In this document: piece by piece, positions 22,271 to 35,345 of the stretch
Position numbering within the stretch: the first letter of the stretch is position 1
Layout of the letters: every line of letters starts with the position of its first letter
Source of the DNA: Lutjanus erythropterus
Taxonomy: Eukaryota; Chordata; Actinopteri; Lutjaniformes; Lutjanidae
Reading direction: 5' to 3'
DNA: 64,000 nt
Assembly: GCA_020091685.1 (NCBI GenBank)
Contig: CM034613.1
Location: 6,193,525 to 6,257,524 of the forward strand
Position numbers and translations under genes: made by a program
The notes under the pieces: generated by a model
What the model was told of the DNA's origin: nothing
Database searches by the model: none
The model's input: the letters and a program-made list of their open reading frames with translations, nothing else

Positions 22271-25200
22271 CTGTCACATTGTCATATAAGGTGAGATGTG
22301 ATAATCATCGGATAATGGCCAGTTTCTCCTGGAGAACATTTGTAGCATTACACTGAGTTGTTCAGACAAAAAGTGACAGAAATAGTTGTGTGAAGAATGA
22401 AAAAAGAGAGTTTGAGAGAAAAGTTCAAAACCTGCCAACTTTCTCAGCTCCCCACAGCTGGACAATCACTGCATGCAGTGGGTGTGAGTGTCGGATCGTC
22501 TGTTTCGGAAAGTTACAGAAATTGTCAGACACAGCCACCCCTAAACTGACGTCAGAGAGATGCGGGGGAGGAGATGGATTCTGAAGCAGTTCCACTGTCT
22601 AACAAGCAGTTCTGATGGAGTATATCTCCCTCCTATAGTCTTCATAGATGCACTAGAGATAGGCCTTCATACTGAACTCAACTACACCCATACAAGCAGG
22701 ACCTGAAACTGAAAGACTGTGATAGACCAATCTGCTGGCAGGATATCTACAGATATACTAGAGTGAGAGACTGATATTTCCGACCAACTGAGAAAGGAAT
22801 TTAAAACTTTGCACTTTTGTTCAGATCTTGTCAGGTTTACCTCGGTGTTGGGGAGCACCAGAGTTGCATTAACACCTCTTTTTTTCTGCAGTTTTGCTGT
22901 TAAACTCATTCTGGTGGGTTTCCTTTAGTGGTGCTTGAGGTGAGAATGCTTGATTCTGGTCCAGACCAGACAACCACAGTAAGACTAACTGAAAATCTGT
23001 TTCACCCATGGGTCATGAGTGTAGATCACATAGATGAATGCAAAAGTAACTTTTTTGTATTTCCCTCTTTGCCCAAAGACACATTTATTTAGACTGACCA
23101 TATTTGATCTTGATAAACATACACATATTCTTTACTAACAACAACTGCTTTTTTTCCCACCAGTTGTCCTTTTCTGTCAGGATGAAAGAAACAGGCACAG
23201 GACAAAAGTAACAGTTGGATAAATCAACCACAAAAAAAGTAAATACTTAAGATTTTTGGCTAATAATGCTCATTAATGCTTCAGTTAGTCCTCCAAGCAA
23301 ATGACCACAGTACTGTCAAATCAATTTATCATGTTAAATTTTGCAATTGTATGAAATTTGTATGCATAATCATCTCTTATCAATTGTCCCTCATTTAAAA
23401 CAGCCTGACATGCTCTAACATACACATCTGGACTGATAAGAACTCTCCTGGTCTTATTCACCTTAACTCTGGTCATTTCCTGCAAACATAATGAGCAAAG
23501 AAATAAAAAAAAACTAAGAAGACTCACAATTTCAAGGCAACTGTCTTCACTTCACTTCATAGTCATAGTAGATTTCATAGTCTTCTTTAGAAGAAACTTG
23601 AATCTGAAGACTTTAGAAACCATAAATTTAAAATAAAATAAAAAGTTCAGAGTGCGTGAATCTGATTTGTCCTTATTTGGGTGAGTTTATCTAAAGAAAA
23701 GAAGAAAAGTTATCTGAACATTATTAGTTGGTAAACTTTTTTCAAATTAACAGTTTGAGTGTGTTTGAGGGCGGATTGGAGTAAGCTGGCTTGAGTTTTC
23801 GTAACTTCGCAAATTGTTTTACAGTGTATTGTTAATAATAGCCAGACAAAAGTAATATGGTGTTACTTTTGTCTCTTCCCTGTCTCTGTCAGCTTCGCCC
23901 TGGCTAAACACCAAAGTTAGGTCAGTATGATAGATTAAACCTACCCTTATACCTAATAGATGACATACATTTACAATCTTCAACAAATAAACCTTAAACA
24001 GATTTCTGTTTGGTATTTTTTACTTTTCAAGTGGAAAATCTGATCTAACTGATTTTCAGCTGTAGACTCAATGATGGGGTGTCCAGTGTGTGGACTTCAC
24101 ACCATCTTCCTGAATTCTGTGTCACAAGAGAAAATGTCAGTGTTGCTTTACAGCCTGCATGCTTAACATAGTGGATTGAAATCCCATCACTGGTGGAGAA
24201 TCATCTAATTATATTGATAGGTTCTTATTACATACATTGGACCTTGAAACATGAACAACTTAATTCATTAAAATACATAATTACTGTTATATACTGCATA
24301 CTTGTATACATGCATGTATAGATTGTGTGTAGGTGCATATGCTAACTGGGTTTGTGCATGTTGTGGAGTGACTTTGTATCCCGGTGTGTGAACATGAACG
24401 TATGTATTTCTATCTGTGCTGAGGGCACCATCCGGCAAACGGCTGCACATTATCCAAGCCTGATCTCCAGGGACAGGGGTCAGCATGTTGAAAGCAGCGT
24501 GACTGGAAGAAGGGGGCAAAGGGTACTGCAGTGATGGACTGCATGGTATATTTGGGCCATGTGTGTGAGAATATGGCTGCGGTTGAAGGGTAAGGGACTG
24601 AAAGAGGTTAAAGTGTGTCTGTGCTTTTTGTATCATCATAGGAACTCAGTGTCTTATGATTCAAAAGGAAGGAAATCCAGATTGAGAACAAAGTACACTG
24701 TAAAAATAATTAAACTTAAAAACATGTCTGCACTGTCTTAAAATTTGAAGCTGACTATTCCACTGAAATTTTTGTATGTTCCTATTTTTTTTTTCAGTTT
24801 AGTGACTCCAGGACGGTGAGATAATCATTGAAATTGGTTGAAATTGCTGTTACGTAAATGAGCTTGTATCCTCAGCTGGATTACTATCCCAGCAGGTCAC
24901 ACTCAAACAGATTTTGCATTTTGATGTTTGATTTTGCCTTTGAGGAAAGTGAAATGACAAAAATGATAACCAAGGTTATCAAGCAAATTATTTTGCCAGT
25001 TGTTGAGTAAAGCAATGCAAAGTTTAGTGGGCGTTCTTTATCTGTGAGTATAATCAGGGTTAAAGAAATACTTTTTATGCATTAAACTTGCTGGTCAGAT
25101 TGTGCAAATGTATTGACACAAAGGCCTATTGGCATCGGCCATCATTTTCTTAACTGAATTGTGTGTTTTTCTTGCATGTGAGACCCTTGTTACTCTGTGC

Positions 25201-25329
25201 CCACCATGCTGATGTAGGACACTGTCATATTGGAAGTAGAGCTGTGGGATGCTAGTTAGCGACTCTGTGTGAGGCTGATGGTCAGGGCCTAACAAGAGTC
25301 GTGGGTGATCAAGACCGATGGTGGGAGGA
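22271..25329. other. non-coding DNA, no gene recognised
   Basis: Mostly single-copy and AT-rich. A GTACACTGTAAAA start near 24692 and a TTTTACAGTGTA end near 23819 resemble transposon ends of the type seen at 58646, but neither could be paired with a partner. The 123-aa minus-strand frame (24268-24639) is His/Tyr/Thr-rich and shows no domain. Confidence 0.4.
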
Positions 25330-25620
25330 TGGAGCTTTACTGTTGCACTTCATTCCGGCTTGTAAGGGCATGCCAGCTCCTGCCAAATGAGCAGCAGCTT
25401 TCTCTCTGAGCTTGTTTGCTTGCGAGTGTTTTTGTCGCTGCTCTCTGCATCTCTTTCATTCACTTGCTGCCTCTTTTGCTTTTCTGCCTCTCAAATATGG
25501 CTGCGGAGTTTCTGCCAAATGACACCAAGGTGTAGCTCCCAGCCCCTGCATGGCTAGCAGCGGGGAGACGCCCCACCATGTTTTGCCTGCTCAGTCAGAA
25601 CTGTGAATGTACTGAATGAA
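25330..25620. other. complex single-copy DNA, possible conserved element
   Basis: A stretch richer in GC than its surroundings, with no repeat copies and no open frame worth calling. Weak candidate only. Confidence 0.15.
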
Positions 25621-25969
25621 AACAGGGAGCTGAGACAGGACAGACCTGACGTGAGCAGCAATTTAAAACAAGTCTGAGGATGGTACTTGACCTGTTGAAA
25701 AATTAGTTAATTCAGTGACAGCTTTGCCAAAGGATGCACGTCTAAACTGTAATCTCTTCTTCATGTACTCGTACAGTCAGTACATGATTTTGATGGCTGG
25801 GAATGCCATCCCTCTTTGAGCTGTCGTGGTGAAGGAATTTCCCCTGCAATTACGCAGGTTGGCTTAACAGCGCCAGAAAATGGTATGAGCACCATTCTTT
25901 TTTGTTTTTGTAAATTACTTCATTTATGATAAATTACTTCATTTATAGTCATAGTTCATTTACAGTCAT

Positions 25970-26530
25970 AGTTAGAGGAAATGTACATACAGCAGCAGCA
26001 CACACCAGTGAGATGATTACAGAGCAGAACTGTACAACCGTACAACGACAAAGTTAACACAGCTTGCACTGCAGTATAAACTTTAACAATTAGCATTCAC
26101 ACTGTTTCTCTTGACTGTCCACCAATATTACAACATGTGCAGCATGTTAACATTGATTTCAACAGGTTAACCCACAAAATAAACACTAAAACAATAAAAA
26201 AAAAAACATGGCAAAACTTACAGCTTTCAAACTTGAAGTAGAAGTAAAAAGACAGTATCTATTCATCCTTGTGATTGAACCGTTACTTTTTTTAACATGC
26301 ACCGAAGTGCAAACAAGAACGGACAAAAAGAAAAAACATGAGTTTTTGTGATTGCTTGCCATCTGCTGCAGTTGGCTTGTCAATGGTGCAATATTTCAAA
26401 ATTTCAGTTAGTACAACAGCCCAAATCCCCTATGTTACCTAAATGATCAAAAATACATGCCCCTATTAACCTGCCATCCACCCTCTCCGTCCCCTTGCAC
26501 CAAGGTCACGAGAAGTCGGAGCATGGACTG
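25970..26530 (+). repeat. possible dispersed fish repeat
   Basis: The order of CAGCTTTCAAACTTGAAGT, TTCATCCTTGTGATTGAACC, ATGCACCGAAGTGC and CCTGCCATCCACCCTCTCCG recalls a percomorph interspersed repeat. No second copy is visible in this window, so the call rests on memory. Confidence 0.3.
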
Positions 26531-27504
26531 GACCCAGACACTGTCCTATACAAAACCTTACCTATAAATTGTTAAGAATTATTGCATTTCGATAGGGTGT
26601 TTAAATTTCATCTGGCCCAGCTTTTCTAGCCTTTACAGCACTGGTTTAGTTGTTGTATCAATGTCTATTTACAGTGAACACCTGACTGTCAGATCAAATA
26701 AAGTACAAATAAATATTATTTCAACACTATTTATTGTCAGTTTTCACATTAATCTGGATGGATAATAAATAATAACTAATGCAAAAACATTTTTTTTTCA
26801 TCTCATTTTAATTAAAATAGGTGCTGAATTTTAAAGAAAAAATCTAAAAGGTGCTAAATCCATGGTGCTGTCCGTGGTGCTGAGGTAGTAGATGGATTTT
26901 TTTAGTCTGCCTTTTTCTTTTCTCTCAGTCCTACCCGTCTGGCAGTTTTTTCTTGACTATATAGTATCCTATATTAAACTATGTAGAGAACCTTATACAG
27001 TGGGTTACTTAAAAGAACTAATCTTCTCACCAGTAGGGTGCTCCCATTAGGCCATCGCCTATGCAAAAAAATGAGCAAATCGTCAACTGCATATACAGTT
27101 AGTTTACACCATCACTTCTGCTCCTTGCATTCTTGCATGTCCTACAATGTAGTATGCAAGATTTGAATCATATGATGCAATATTTGTCAATCAAAGTACA
27201 ATTCCAAAACAAAAGTATGTTGAAAGGTTTGGTTAAAGGATAAAGCAGGGTTTCAGGTTGCAGGGTTGTTTGAAAATGGAGGACACGTCAGTGTACAGTG
27301 GCAAGTCTATTAGAAAGTCACTCTGCTACAGTGGATACAAATTTAGATCTTAATGACCTGGCAGATAAAAATATAAAGTCAATACATAGTCAATATGTCT
27401 TTGGTAGGGAGAAGTAAAGACATATAGCACACAGTTGTCACAGCCATCAGCTTTCTCATAATGGCTCTTCTGTCCCCCAACTGTCCCCTTCGAACAGGCT
27501 CTGT
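26531..27504. other. non-coding DNA
   Basis: AT-rich, with A- and T-runs. No feature recognised. Confidence 0.4.
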
Positions 27505-27520
27505 ATGTGTGTGTGTATGT

Positions 27521-27559
<39 letters not shown>
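27505..27559. repeat. (GT)n microsatellite, interrupted
   Basis: A GT tract with TATG interruptions in its first half and a pure 3' half. Confidence 0.95.
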
Positions 27560-27560
<1 letters not shown>

Positions 27561-28602
27561 TGCTTATTATGCTTCTCTTGCATGCTCTCTCCCTGACAAC
27601 CTAATTACTACTTTCAGCGATACACTGACACACAGATCGAAAACTGCACTCGGGAACGCGGCTCATTTTTGACAGGGTGGTGGTTTATGAGATGTTTGTG
27701 TAGGAGGAGATTTTCTCCCTTTTTTCTGTTTTTGTTTTCCATTCTCAGTACTATGGGTAATTATTTACATTGCTGGTGTCACTGAGAAGAATGGAAGCGA
27801 GGGACCAGGAAGGGAGGAAACAGAGTGAAAGTTGTGGGGAAACTTGAAAGAAGGAGACTTTCTCTTTCTGGCTTCGAGTGAGTAACTCAAAGCATTTGTA
27901 GTGCGAGCAACTTGGTTGATGGATCGATCTGTTCTCAGCCACGCTGGCAGATGTTCCTGTAATAACGTTACGTAACTTTGATGAGGTAACATAACTAGCT
28001 AGTTAGGGATAATTAGGTGGCATAAACTGAAATTAAACTGAAATTAAAAAAAATATAACTTCAGAATGTTCTGCAACAAGTCTGATTTTATTTTGAAATT
28101 ATTATTTTGAAAGATTTGTACCTGTATCCTTTCAAAATATAGAAAAAAAAACAGGCAAGATTCAATTTGAAGATACTAATGGGGCTGGAGCACAACTGAT
28201 TAACTTATGTTTCAGCACTACAGTGTCTTCATCAGAGTCTATTTGCATTATTAAAGCTGTAAATTAATCCGTTTGATGTCCTTATGCTGCATGCACCTGA
28301 TTATTATTTATATATTTTGGTGGAACATGCACAGAGAACCCTATTTCAGGCAACATTAAGTGTTTAATTTAGAATTTTGTGTTGATCTCAGTTATTTAGA
28401 AAGTTTAGTTTTAGCCATTTTCCCAGCTCATGAGGCGTGAGGTATGAAAAAGACAAAAGAGACAGTCTTTTACTGAAAGAATGTCACCCATTCTTGAGAA
28501 TCAGGACAAATCATGTCTAAACAAAATAAAAATAAAAATTAATTAAATTTAAAAAATCATTAATGCCAATAATTTTTGGTGAAAATTATTCTATATGGAT
28601 TC
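27560..28602. other. non-coding DNA
   Basis: No gene recognised. Two overlapping 63-75 aa minus-strand frames near 27751-27992 lack domains. Confidence 0.4.
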
Positions 28603-29004
28603 ATGTGTCACACAGGCCAAAAGGAGGACTCAGAAGCTGGACTCAATCACTGGTTTCTTTAATGAACAAACGAGAGCAGGCAAAACTGGAACAAAAAAGC
28701 AGGAACAGGTCCAAGCATAGGAAACCTCTAGGAAAACTATCGTGCTAGAACACTCTCTCAAACAAAGAGACGAACTGACACAGACAAAGGGTGGCACAGG
28801 GACTAAATACACAAGGGAGGAGGGGTAATGAGGGGCAGGTGAACCCAATCAGGGTGGGGCAGGCAATCACACAGGAGGGAAACACATAGGGGCAGGAAGT
28901 GAAGTGCCTGAAACGAGAGACAAGGGTGAGTACCAAAATAAAACAGGAAAGACTGACAAAAACAGAAAACAAGGAAAACATAACCTTCAGGATGTGACAT
29001 CATG
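28603..29004 (-). repeat. GTCACA-ended dispersed repeat, copy 1
   Basis: CATGTGTCACACAGGCC near the left and, in inverse, CATGATGTCACATCC at the right bound a ~400-bp body with little coding capacity. On the minus strand the order of blocks (GTCACATCC, TTGTTTTCTG, TATTTTGG, a C/T-rich middle, TTGCCTGCTC, TTAAAGAAACCAGTG) parallels 41163-41600. The overlapping Phe/Ser/Cys-rich frames here are artefacts of the C/T-rich strand. Confidence 0.45.
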
Positions 29005-30527
29005 TATACATAAAATATATGTAATATGTAAATGTTTTAGTTTGCTTTAGTTTTTTTTTTTTTAAGTTTCTAAACTTGCTCTGTGTTAGAAAATACCTGT
29101 GTCCTGGACTTCACAATGTCAAACAATTAAAAAATGTGTCATTTTTGTTTCATCATCTTTGTTTTAAAATTGACTTTTTGGGAAAAAGTTTGCCCTTTAA
29201 AGTTGGGTCCTAGATTTCCATCAACTTCATCAGTTGTTTTACAAAAACATGATTTAATCAGGCATGAAATGGTTTTGTTATACACTAAGGACCCCACTGT
29301 CACTTCCTGGTTTAAAAAAGGCAGGAATACTGCTCAAACTTACTGCTCAAATAAACTTTCTATTTTTTGACAAATTCATTAAATAATATTGCCATCAGAT
29401 GTGTCTCAACCATAAAATGTCAACTCTGTAGCCTTTCTAAATCAAAGCTAAATAAGTATTATGGTTTAAAAATGTGTGTTTTGCTTAGCTTTAAGAGAAC
29501 TTTTACAAAAATAAAAGGGCTGCTCACTACATCTATGCTGTGAAATGAAAAAAATTAACATTTTGTCAACTCTGTCAAATTTTCGTCTGATGGAGTCGAC
29601 GTCTACATTTAATAAAAAACTTAATCACTATGAGGTTGTCCTGTTACAAGGTTTAATAGCCAAGAGTTTGATATTTTAAAATATAATTTCCCAGCATAAT
29701 TGCAGAATAAAAATCAAACCCCACTCAAAATGCAGTTTTGCACCAATTCCCAAGAATAAGTGATTTATTACAAAACATGCTACAGTCAAATCAATGTTGA
29801 TTTAAAGTAAAGACAGAGCAAAGATTTTACACCGTAGGCCAATTATTGTGAAATGTGGTAGGGCAGCATGCTGAAATGAAAAATACTGGGTGTTTTCTTG
29901 TGAAAATATATTCTATTTTATATTTTGCACTGCTGTATACTTCAGTACCTTGTTCATGAGGAAACTAGCCTGTCATGTTGCCAAAAAGTGAGAGGAGTAG
30001 AACTGTAGTAGCAGTAAACACTTAGTTTTATTTTTCACTTTTATCAAAGCAAAGCACAGTAATATACAACATTAAATTCGCTACAGAGTTGCAGAGGGAA
30101 AGTTTTTGGAATTTACTTCTGGCAACAAACTCAAGAAAACCTCCGGAGAGCTGTTTTAATCTGAAACTTTCACACCAGCAACTTTTGTTGACGCTGAGCC
30201 TCTCTTTATTACCGGTTGCAAGTGATGCCCATCCACACTGCTGTAATTTTTTAACCAGCCCAGAATGTGCAGGACAACTGAGAGTGGGAATGGAAAAAAA
30301 AAAAAAAAAATCGATGTGTGGATGGGTCGGATTTCTCTCTGTGGCTCTGAGTGGCTGAAGGTGTTTCAGCGGTAACAAGATGAGTTTTTGCGTTTCTCAA
30401 TGGAGCAGCTTAAACACTCTGGCCAGCCAAAATTGAATGAATGGTCTTGTAGCTTTCAGCTCAATACACACAACAAAATAGGCTAAGTTACTGTGAACCA
30501 AACTATACAAACTACATAGGGAAAAGA
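29005..30527. other. AT-rich non-coding DNA
   Basis: Homopolymer runs at 29050-29063 (T) and 30294-30310 (A). No gene recognised; the 116-aa minus-strand frame (30028-30378) overlaps an 89-aa plus-strand frame and neither has a domain. Confidence 0.4.
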
Positions 30528-31563
30528 GGTAACACTTTAACAGTTTAAATGGATGTACATATGATTGTCATTACACTGTCATAACTATGTCATTACATCT
30601 GTCATCAACATGAAGTTTATGTGTGTTGTCATGAAGTGTAATTCTGTGAATTATATCATTTTTAATGAAAAGTTGACATTGTTTGACATTTTTGGCCTTA
30701 TAACATTTAATCTTATATCTCGTAATCTTAGCCTTATGACATATTTATGACAAGTCAAAATGACACACTCATAATAATTTCATGACGGAAAGTGTCACAC
30801 CCAACCGCATATGACACTACAATATAATGTTAAAACATAACGCTAGACAGTTTCTTTAAGTTTGATATTGTCAAGTTGTAAGGACAAAGACATTATTAGC
30901 TTGGTTAATGTCAAGGAGTCATAACAAAGACATTGTTGGCTTGATTAATGTCAAGTTGTCATTTGCATTAAAAATGATGGTAACGCTTTATATTAAGGTG
31001 TCTGTAATAAGTGGTAGTAAGTAAGTAATAAGGGCAACATAAGATGCTTATTAACATTAATATATGTTAATAACAACCTTTAATAATAGCCTAATAAACA
31101 CATGTATTGTGAGATTATAAGACATTTTTCAGTTTATAACTGTTACACATGCATAATAAAGAATTAATTAACCTTGATAAGCATAGTTAACAAGTTTCAT
31201 CTAAGTCTTATAAGAGCCTTATTATCTATTAACTAACACCTATTACAGACACCTTAATATAAAGTGTTACTAAAATGACATAACTGACTGGACGACTTTA
31301 TGTTTTAATATTACAATGTACTGTCATATGTGGTTGTGTTTGACACTGGCCATCATGAGATCATTGTAAGTGTGACTTGAATGTTCTCAAACAATGTCAA
31401 CTTTGCATTAAAAATGACATAACTGATCAAATGACACTAACACCATGCAGACAACAGTCATAAACATTCATAAAGATTCCTTCATGTTTATGACATGTCG
31501 TGGCATGGTTATGACGGTTTAATGACAGCGTCTTATGCACACCCCTTCAAATACAGCGTAACC
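30528..31563. mobile_element. long foldback (inverted-repeat) DNA element
   Basis: The left arm (30528 to about 30850) and the right arm (about 31290-31563) are diverged inverted copies over roughly 270-320 bp. Ends: GGTAACACTTTAACAG against, in reverse complement, GGTTACGCTGTATTTG. Further in, CATTTTTAATGAAAAGTTGA matches CATTTTTAATGCAAAGTTGA, and ACCGCATATGACACTACAAT matches ACCACATATGACAGTACATT. The centre has a ~43-bp tandem (AAAGACATTATTAGCTTG / AAAGACATTGTTGGCTTG). No protein is encoded. A separate MITE is nested at 30979-31271. The flanks show no convincing TSD. Confidence 0.85.
30979..31271. mobile_element. 293-bp MITE nested in foldback element
   Basis: The two ends are inverted copies over about 36 bp: GGTAACGCTTTATATTAAGG then TGTCTGTAATAAGTG at the left, matched by AGTAACACTTTATATTAAGG then TGTCTGTAATAGGTG in reverse complement at the right. 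AAAATGA(T/C) stands on both sides (30971-30978 and 31272-31279), a probable 8-bp TSD with one mismatch. The host's other arm preserves the uninterrupted site (GCATTAAAAATGACATAACTG, about 31404), which shows the empty state. An 8-bp TSD would fit hAT. Confidence 0.9.
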
Positions 31564-34281
31564 ACAAGACAAAATGCAGTTATTGAAATGAAGCCGTCTA
31601 ACTGCAGCTGCTGAATAGCGTGGCTCTTAAACAGAATGACTAATGCTAAAGTGAGCAGAGCATTTAAAAGCTATGATGCTAAATAAAGCTGTTGTTAGGA
31701 AAGCTCTTCCTGCCGGCACATCGGACAAAGGCCCTTCTTGTAATTGCAAAGGCCTGTATTTAAATATTGTTTAACGTCAGTGGCTAACCACATTTTCCTC
31801 TCTGTCTTCTGTTGTCTCTGCTGTCTATATGTAGTGGAGACCACACTCCCTAGGACTATCTTTCAGCATTTTATTGCGAGGCAATAGACATGGCAACAGC
31901 ATGTCTAAAGGAACAAAAGAAACAAAGCATTCACAGACTCTCTCTTAAAGAAATGCCTGTGCCGTCTTTACAAAAGTCTACATTAAAAAGAAAAGGAAAG
32001 TCTGCTTCTTGTCCCTTATACAATACAGCACAGCCAGAACCATACAAATGCAACAGTAATATAATAGAAGTCTAAAACTGTTTGTGTAGTATACTGGTTG
32101 CTTGGAAATGGCTGTATATTCAGTCCTGTATCACAGACATTAATGTACAGCAAATGGGTGATTCTACAAAACCGGTGAATGTACTGTCCTTTACTTTTTC
32201 GGTCAACAAAATCCTTTAAGTTGATCTAATAATCACATTAATTTTATATGTTCAGTGTTTAATTTCAGCAGTTTAGGACATTGGAGGAAGTGCAGTGGAT
32301 AAAAACATACGGAAAGTCAGATTTCTTGTTTTTTTTGTTTCATCATTGGTGTTACTCATCTCACAGCCACAAGGGTGAAAAATTGAAAATCCTTCTTTTA
32401 ATATTGACACTATTTGTTTTGAGGGAAATGTAATGACAACTGAATTACGTTTTCTATGAAAATAATGACAAACCTTTAATGTTAACTGTTAATTAACGTA
32501 CCTGGAAAGAGAAATACTGATAGATAGTTCACTGATGAAAATAGGCACTCTCATAATACACTCTTAAGTCGAACTGACTACAGACAGCATTATTAAGCTT
32601 TTTCATGGTTATGTTTAGGCACGGGCAGTGGCATTGGCATTAACATTAAACTGAAATCACGATCTTTCCCTGGCCTTAACCAAAGCGCTTTTGCCGTCTA
32701 GACAGAAGTCTGGAAACAAACCGATTCTGTTGTTACAGTAGTGCACTTTTGGTGCCAAGCACGGCATAAGTATAGTTTCATTCACTCAATGAAACATGAA
32801 CATAATCCAGATAGCAGTTACCTTTCACCACAATGTCATTCACTCACTATTGAGAACTGGGTAGGCAGACATTGCCATCATTTTTATTCAAAAAAAAAAA
32901 AAAAATTGAACAAAAATGATTATAATCACATGTTTCATGCCTCTGTTATCAGTATCACAATTTTGTTCACATTTTTGAAGTCATGCATTCTTGTCTGGCA
33001 CAAGGGTGTTTTCTGGCACACGGCAAGATTAGCAATTTCTAGGAATTTAAGCAGGACATGATTTGTCCCAATCATCAAGAATGGCTAAATTATGAAAGCA
33101 ATTAAGTAATATACTAATGTAAGAGAGGGCTGCTGGTATTTCACACTGACCAACCTATTTTTTGATTGTTGGTTGACCATGTATTATCACCTTTACATCT
33201 GATCTATTACCATTATTGGTTATCACAAGCACTATAGGGTTAGATGGAGAATTCAGCATCACATAAGGATATGATATGACGACTTCATGAATAAAAATAG
33301 TAGTTCAACTATTAGGAATGTTCAAGAATTAATAGTATCTCATGCATGACAATTTGTTAATTCATGCAATAACTAAAGTATTTCATTCATGATGTCTTCA
33401 TGTAGTTATTAATGATGTTCATGTCTTCTTCATAAGTAAGTGTGCAGTTAAAGGGACACGGCAAAAAACATGACCAGTCACATCAGTGCACATGTATTTG
33501 GTTGACTTCCAATTGTTGAATTAATGATTAACTAAGCATTACTTTCTTAATACTGCCTTAAGTCATGTACAAGACACTGATTCCTCTACTACGGTATATG
33601 AATAAATTCATCCTTTTCATGCATGAAGTCATGAATGATTTCTGCCATCAACTAACTGCCCTGAATTACTGGTATGATATACTATACTTTTTGAGCATCT
33701 AATAATTTATGTACATAAACATAAATATGTGTAGTTGACACAAAAGAATTTACAGATACCAAAAGTGTTTAGTTCAGTTTCTGTCTCTGGCTGATACCTC
33801 AACACAACACTCAAGCTTGAATTAACTTCTTTGGAGAATTATCCTACATGTATTTAAAGTGTGTGTATATGTGTTGGCATTAGCATGCTTATATAACACA
33901 TACACATGTCGGTGCTAAACACCACAGTTAATCTGTTTGCTCTCAGCTGAATCACTTTGACCTGTGTTTAATATGGAGCTCAGTTCCAGCACACACAGCA
34001 TTAATCCAAATTAACCTGTGTACTTTTGCTCAGGAAGTAAGCAATCTAACTACAGTATATCTTGTATGAATTAACATACTGCATGCCTGAGGCCATATTT
34101 CAAATATTTGCATTAAATCACTGTGGAGACATTACAGAGATGTGATTTTCTGTTCACTACTCTTGAAGGAAAAATATCTAAATAAATAACTGAACCACCA
34201 GTTGCAGTACTCATTTTAAGTAATCTCACACTGCATGGATAAATTGAACAATCGTTAATAGTGCGTAACAGCAATTTTCAA
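31564..34281. other. AT-rich non-coding DNA
   Basis: Mostly single-copy. An A-run lies at 32890-32905. 33270-33650 is rich in short CATGA/TCATG motifs in both orientations, perhaps a decayed inverted-repeat element. The 106-aa frame at 32741-33061 crosses the A-run and is not supported. Confidence 0.4.
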
Positions 34282-35050
34282 CAATACAAAATAAAAGTCA
34301 TTTGATTTTTTCAAGTACTTGCATAGTGTAAGGATAAAATGATGGGTGGAATAAATCTTTTAGTGTTTAAATAGACATTTTATGCTATTTAAAATGCCCC
34401 ATGCCAATTTTAAAAAGTGCTGTTATTTATTTTATTTTTATTTTTTTTTGCTCTCCCTGCTTTTATTTTGTATTTTTGGTCTGAGACCTCTGACAATACA
34501 AAATAAAAGTCATTACATTTTTTGCTCTTGCAAGTAATCTCATACTGATCATTCAATGGATGTGAATAAGCTTTTAGGTTTTAAAGAATCATTTTATGCA
34601 ATACAAAATGCTTCTTGTCAATAAAAAGTAGTGTCTGCTTTTATTTTGTATTGTGGGAGGGAGACCTTTGACAATACAAAATAAAAGTCATTACATTTTC
34701 TCTGCTTGCAAGTATATTGTCAGTGTAATGATAAATTGATTGGTGTGAACAAGCTTTAATAGTGCTTTAAAGAGACATCTTAAAATACAAAATACCCCAT
34801 ATCAGTTTTTAAAAGTGGTGTGGTTTCTGCTTTGACTGCTTACATTTTATATTGTAGGACAGAGAAAAAAGAAAGTCGTTACATTTTCAATCATTGCACA
34901 TTTTAAGTAATCTCATATTGTCTGATAGGTGTGAACAATCTTTCGGTGTTTAAAGAGTCATTTTCTACAATACAAAATGCCACATATAAATTTTAAAAAG
35001 TGGTGCGATTATTCTGCCTGCTTTTATTTTGTATAATCGGAGGGAGAAGC
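34282..35050 (+). repeat. tandem array 1 of ~180-bp TIR-bounded units
   Basis: About four units begin with ACAATACAAAATAAAAG (34282, 34493, 34671, and a degenerate start near 34862) and end in its reverse complement, CTTTTATTTTGTATTGT or a close variant (34460, 34638, about 34830, 35021). Between units stand 15-20 bases of GGAGGGAGACCTTTG-type spacer, so each junction can fold into a hairpin. Unit interiors share CTTGCAAGTAATCTCA, GTGAACAAGCTTT, CAATACAAAATGCCCCAT and TTTTAAAAAGTGGTG. No protein is encoded. Confidence 0.85.
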
Positions 35051-35055
35051 CTTTG

Positions 35056-35345
35056 CGGGGGTAGACTTTCCTGTGAAAGCTCAAGCTGGGTTCTACAGTT
35101 CAGCTGCAGCAAGCTGTTTTCAAAAAGCAGGGTGCAATGGTTATTTTGGTATAAAAAGTGTTAATGTTAAATAAAAAGGAAAGATTTCACACTGTAAAGA
35201 ACTATTTAATTATTTTGACCTGCAAAGTCACAGCTAATGGAATTCAGCTTAAACCAGCAAAGAACATTTCAAGCCCTGATATGAAGGATGACACTGTGAC
35301 TCAGTTATTTCCACATTCTATGCAGTACTTTATATAAGGCGACTG
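35056..35345 (+). repeat. duplicated segment S, copy 1
   Basis: TTTCCTGTGAAAGCTCAAGC through GCAGTACTTTATATAAGG is repeated at 36006-36300 about 940 bp away. This copy lacks roughly 25 bp present in the other (around 35130) and has several substitutions. In one frame both copies read DFPVKAQAGFY.SAAASCF, but this one stops soon after, so coding is not supported. Confidence 0.8.

Noticed and set aside
24268..24639. 123-aa minus-strand frame
   Set aside because: His/Tyr/Thr-rich translation of CA-rich sequence; no domain or splice support.
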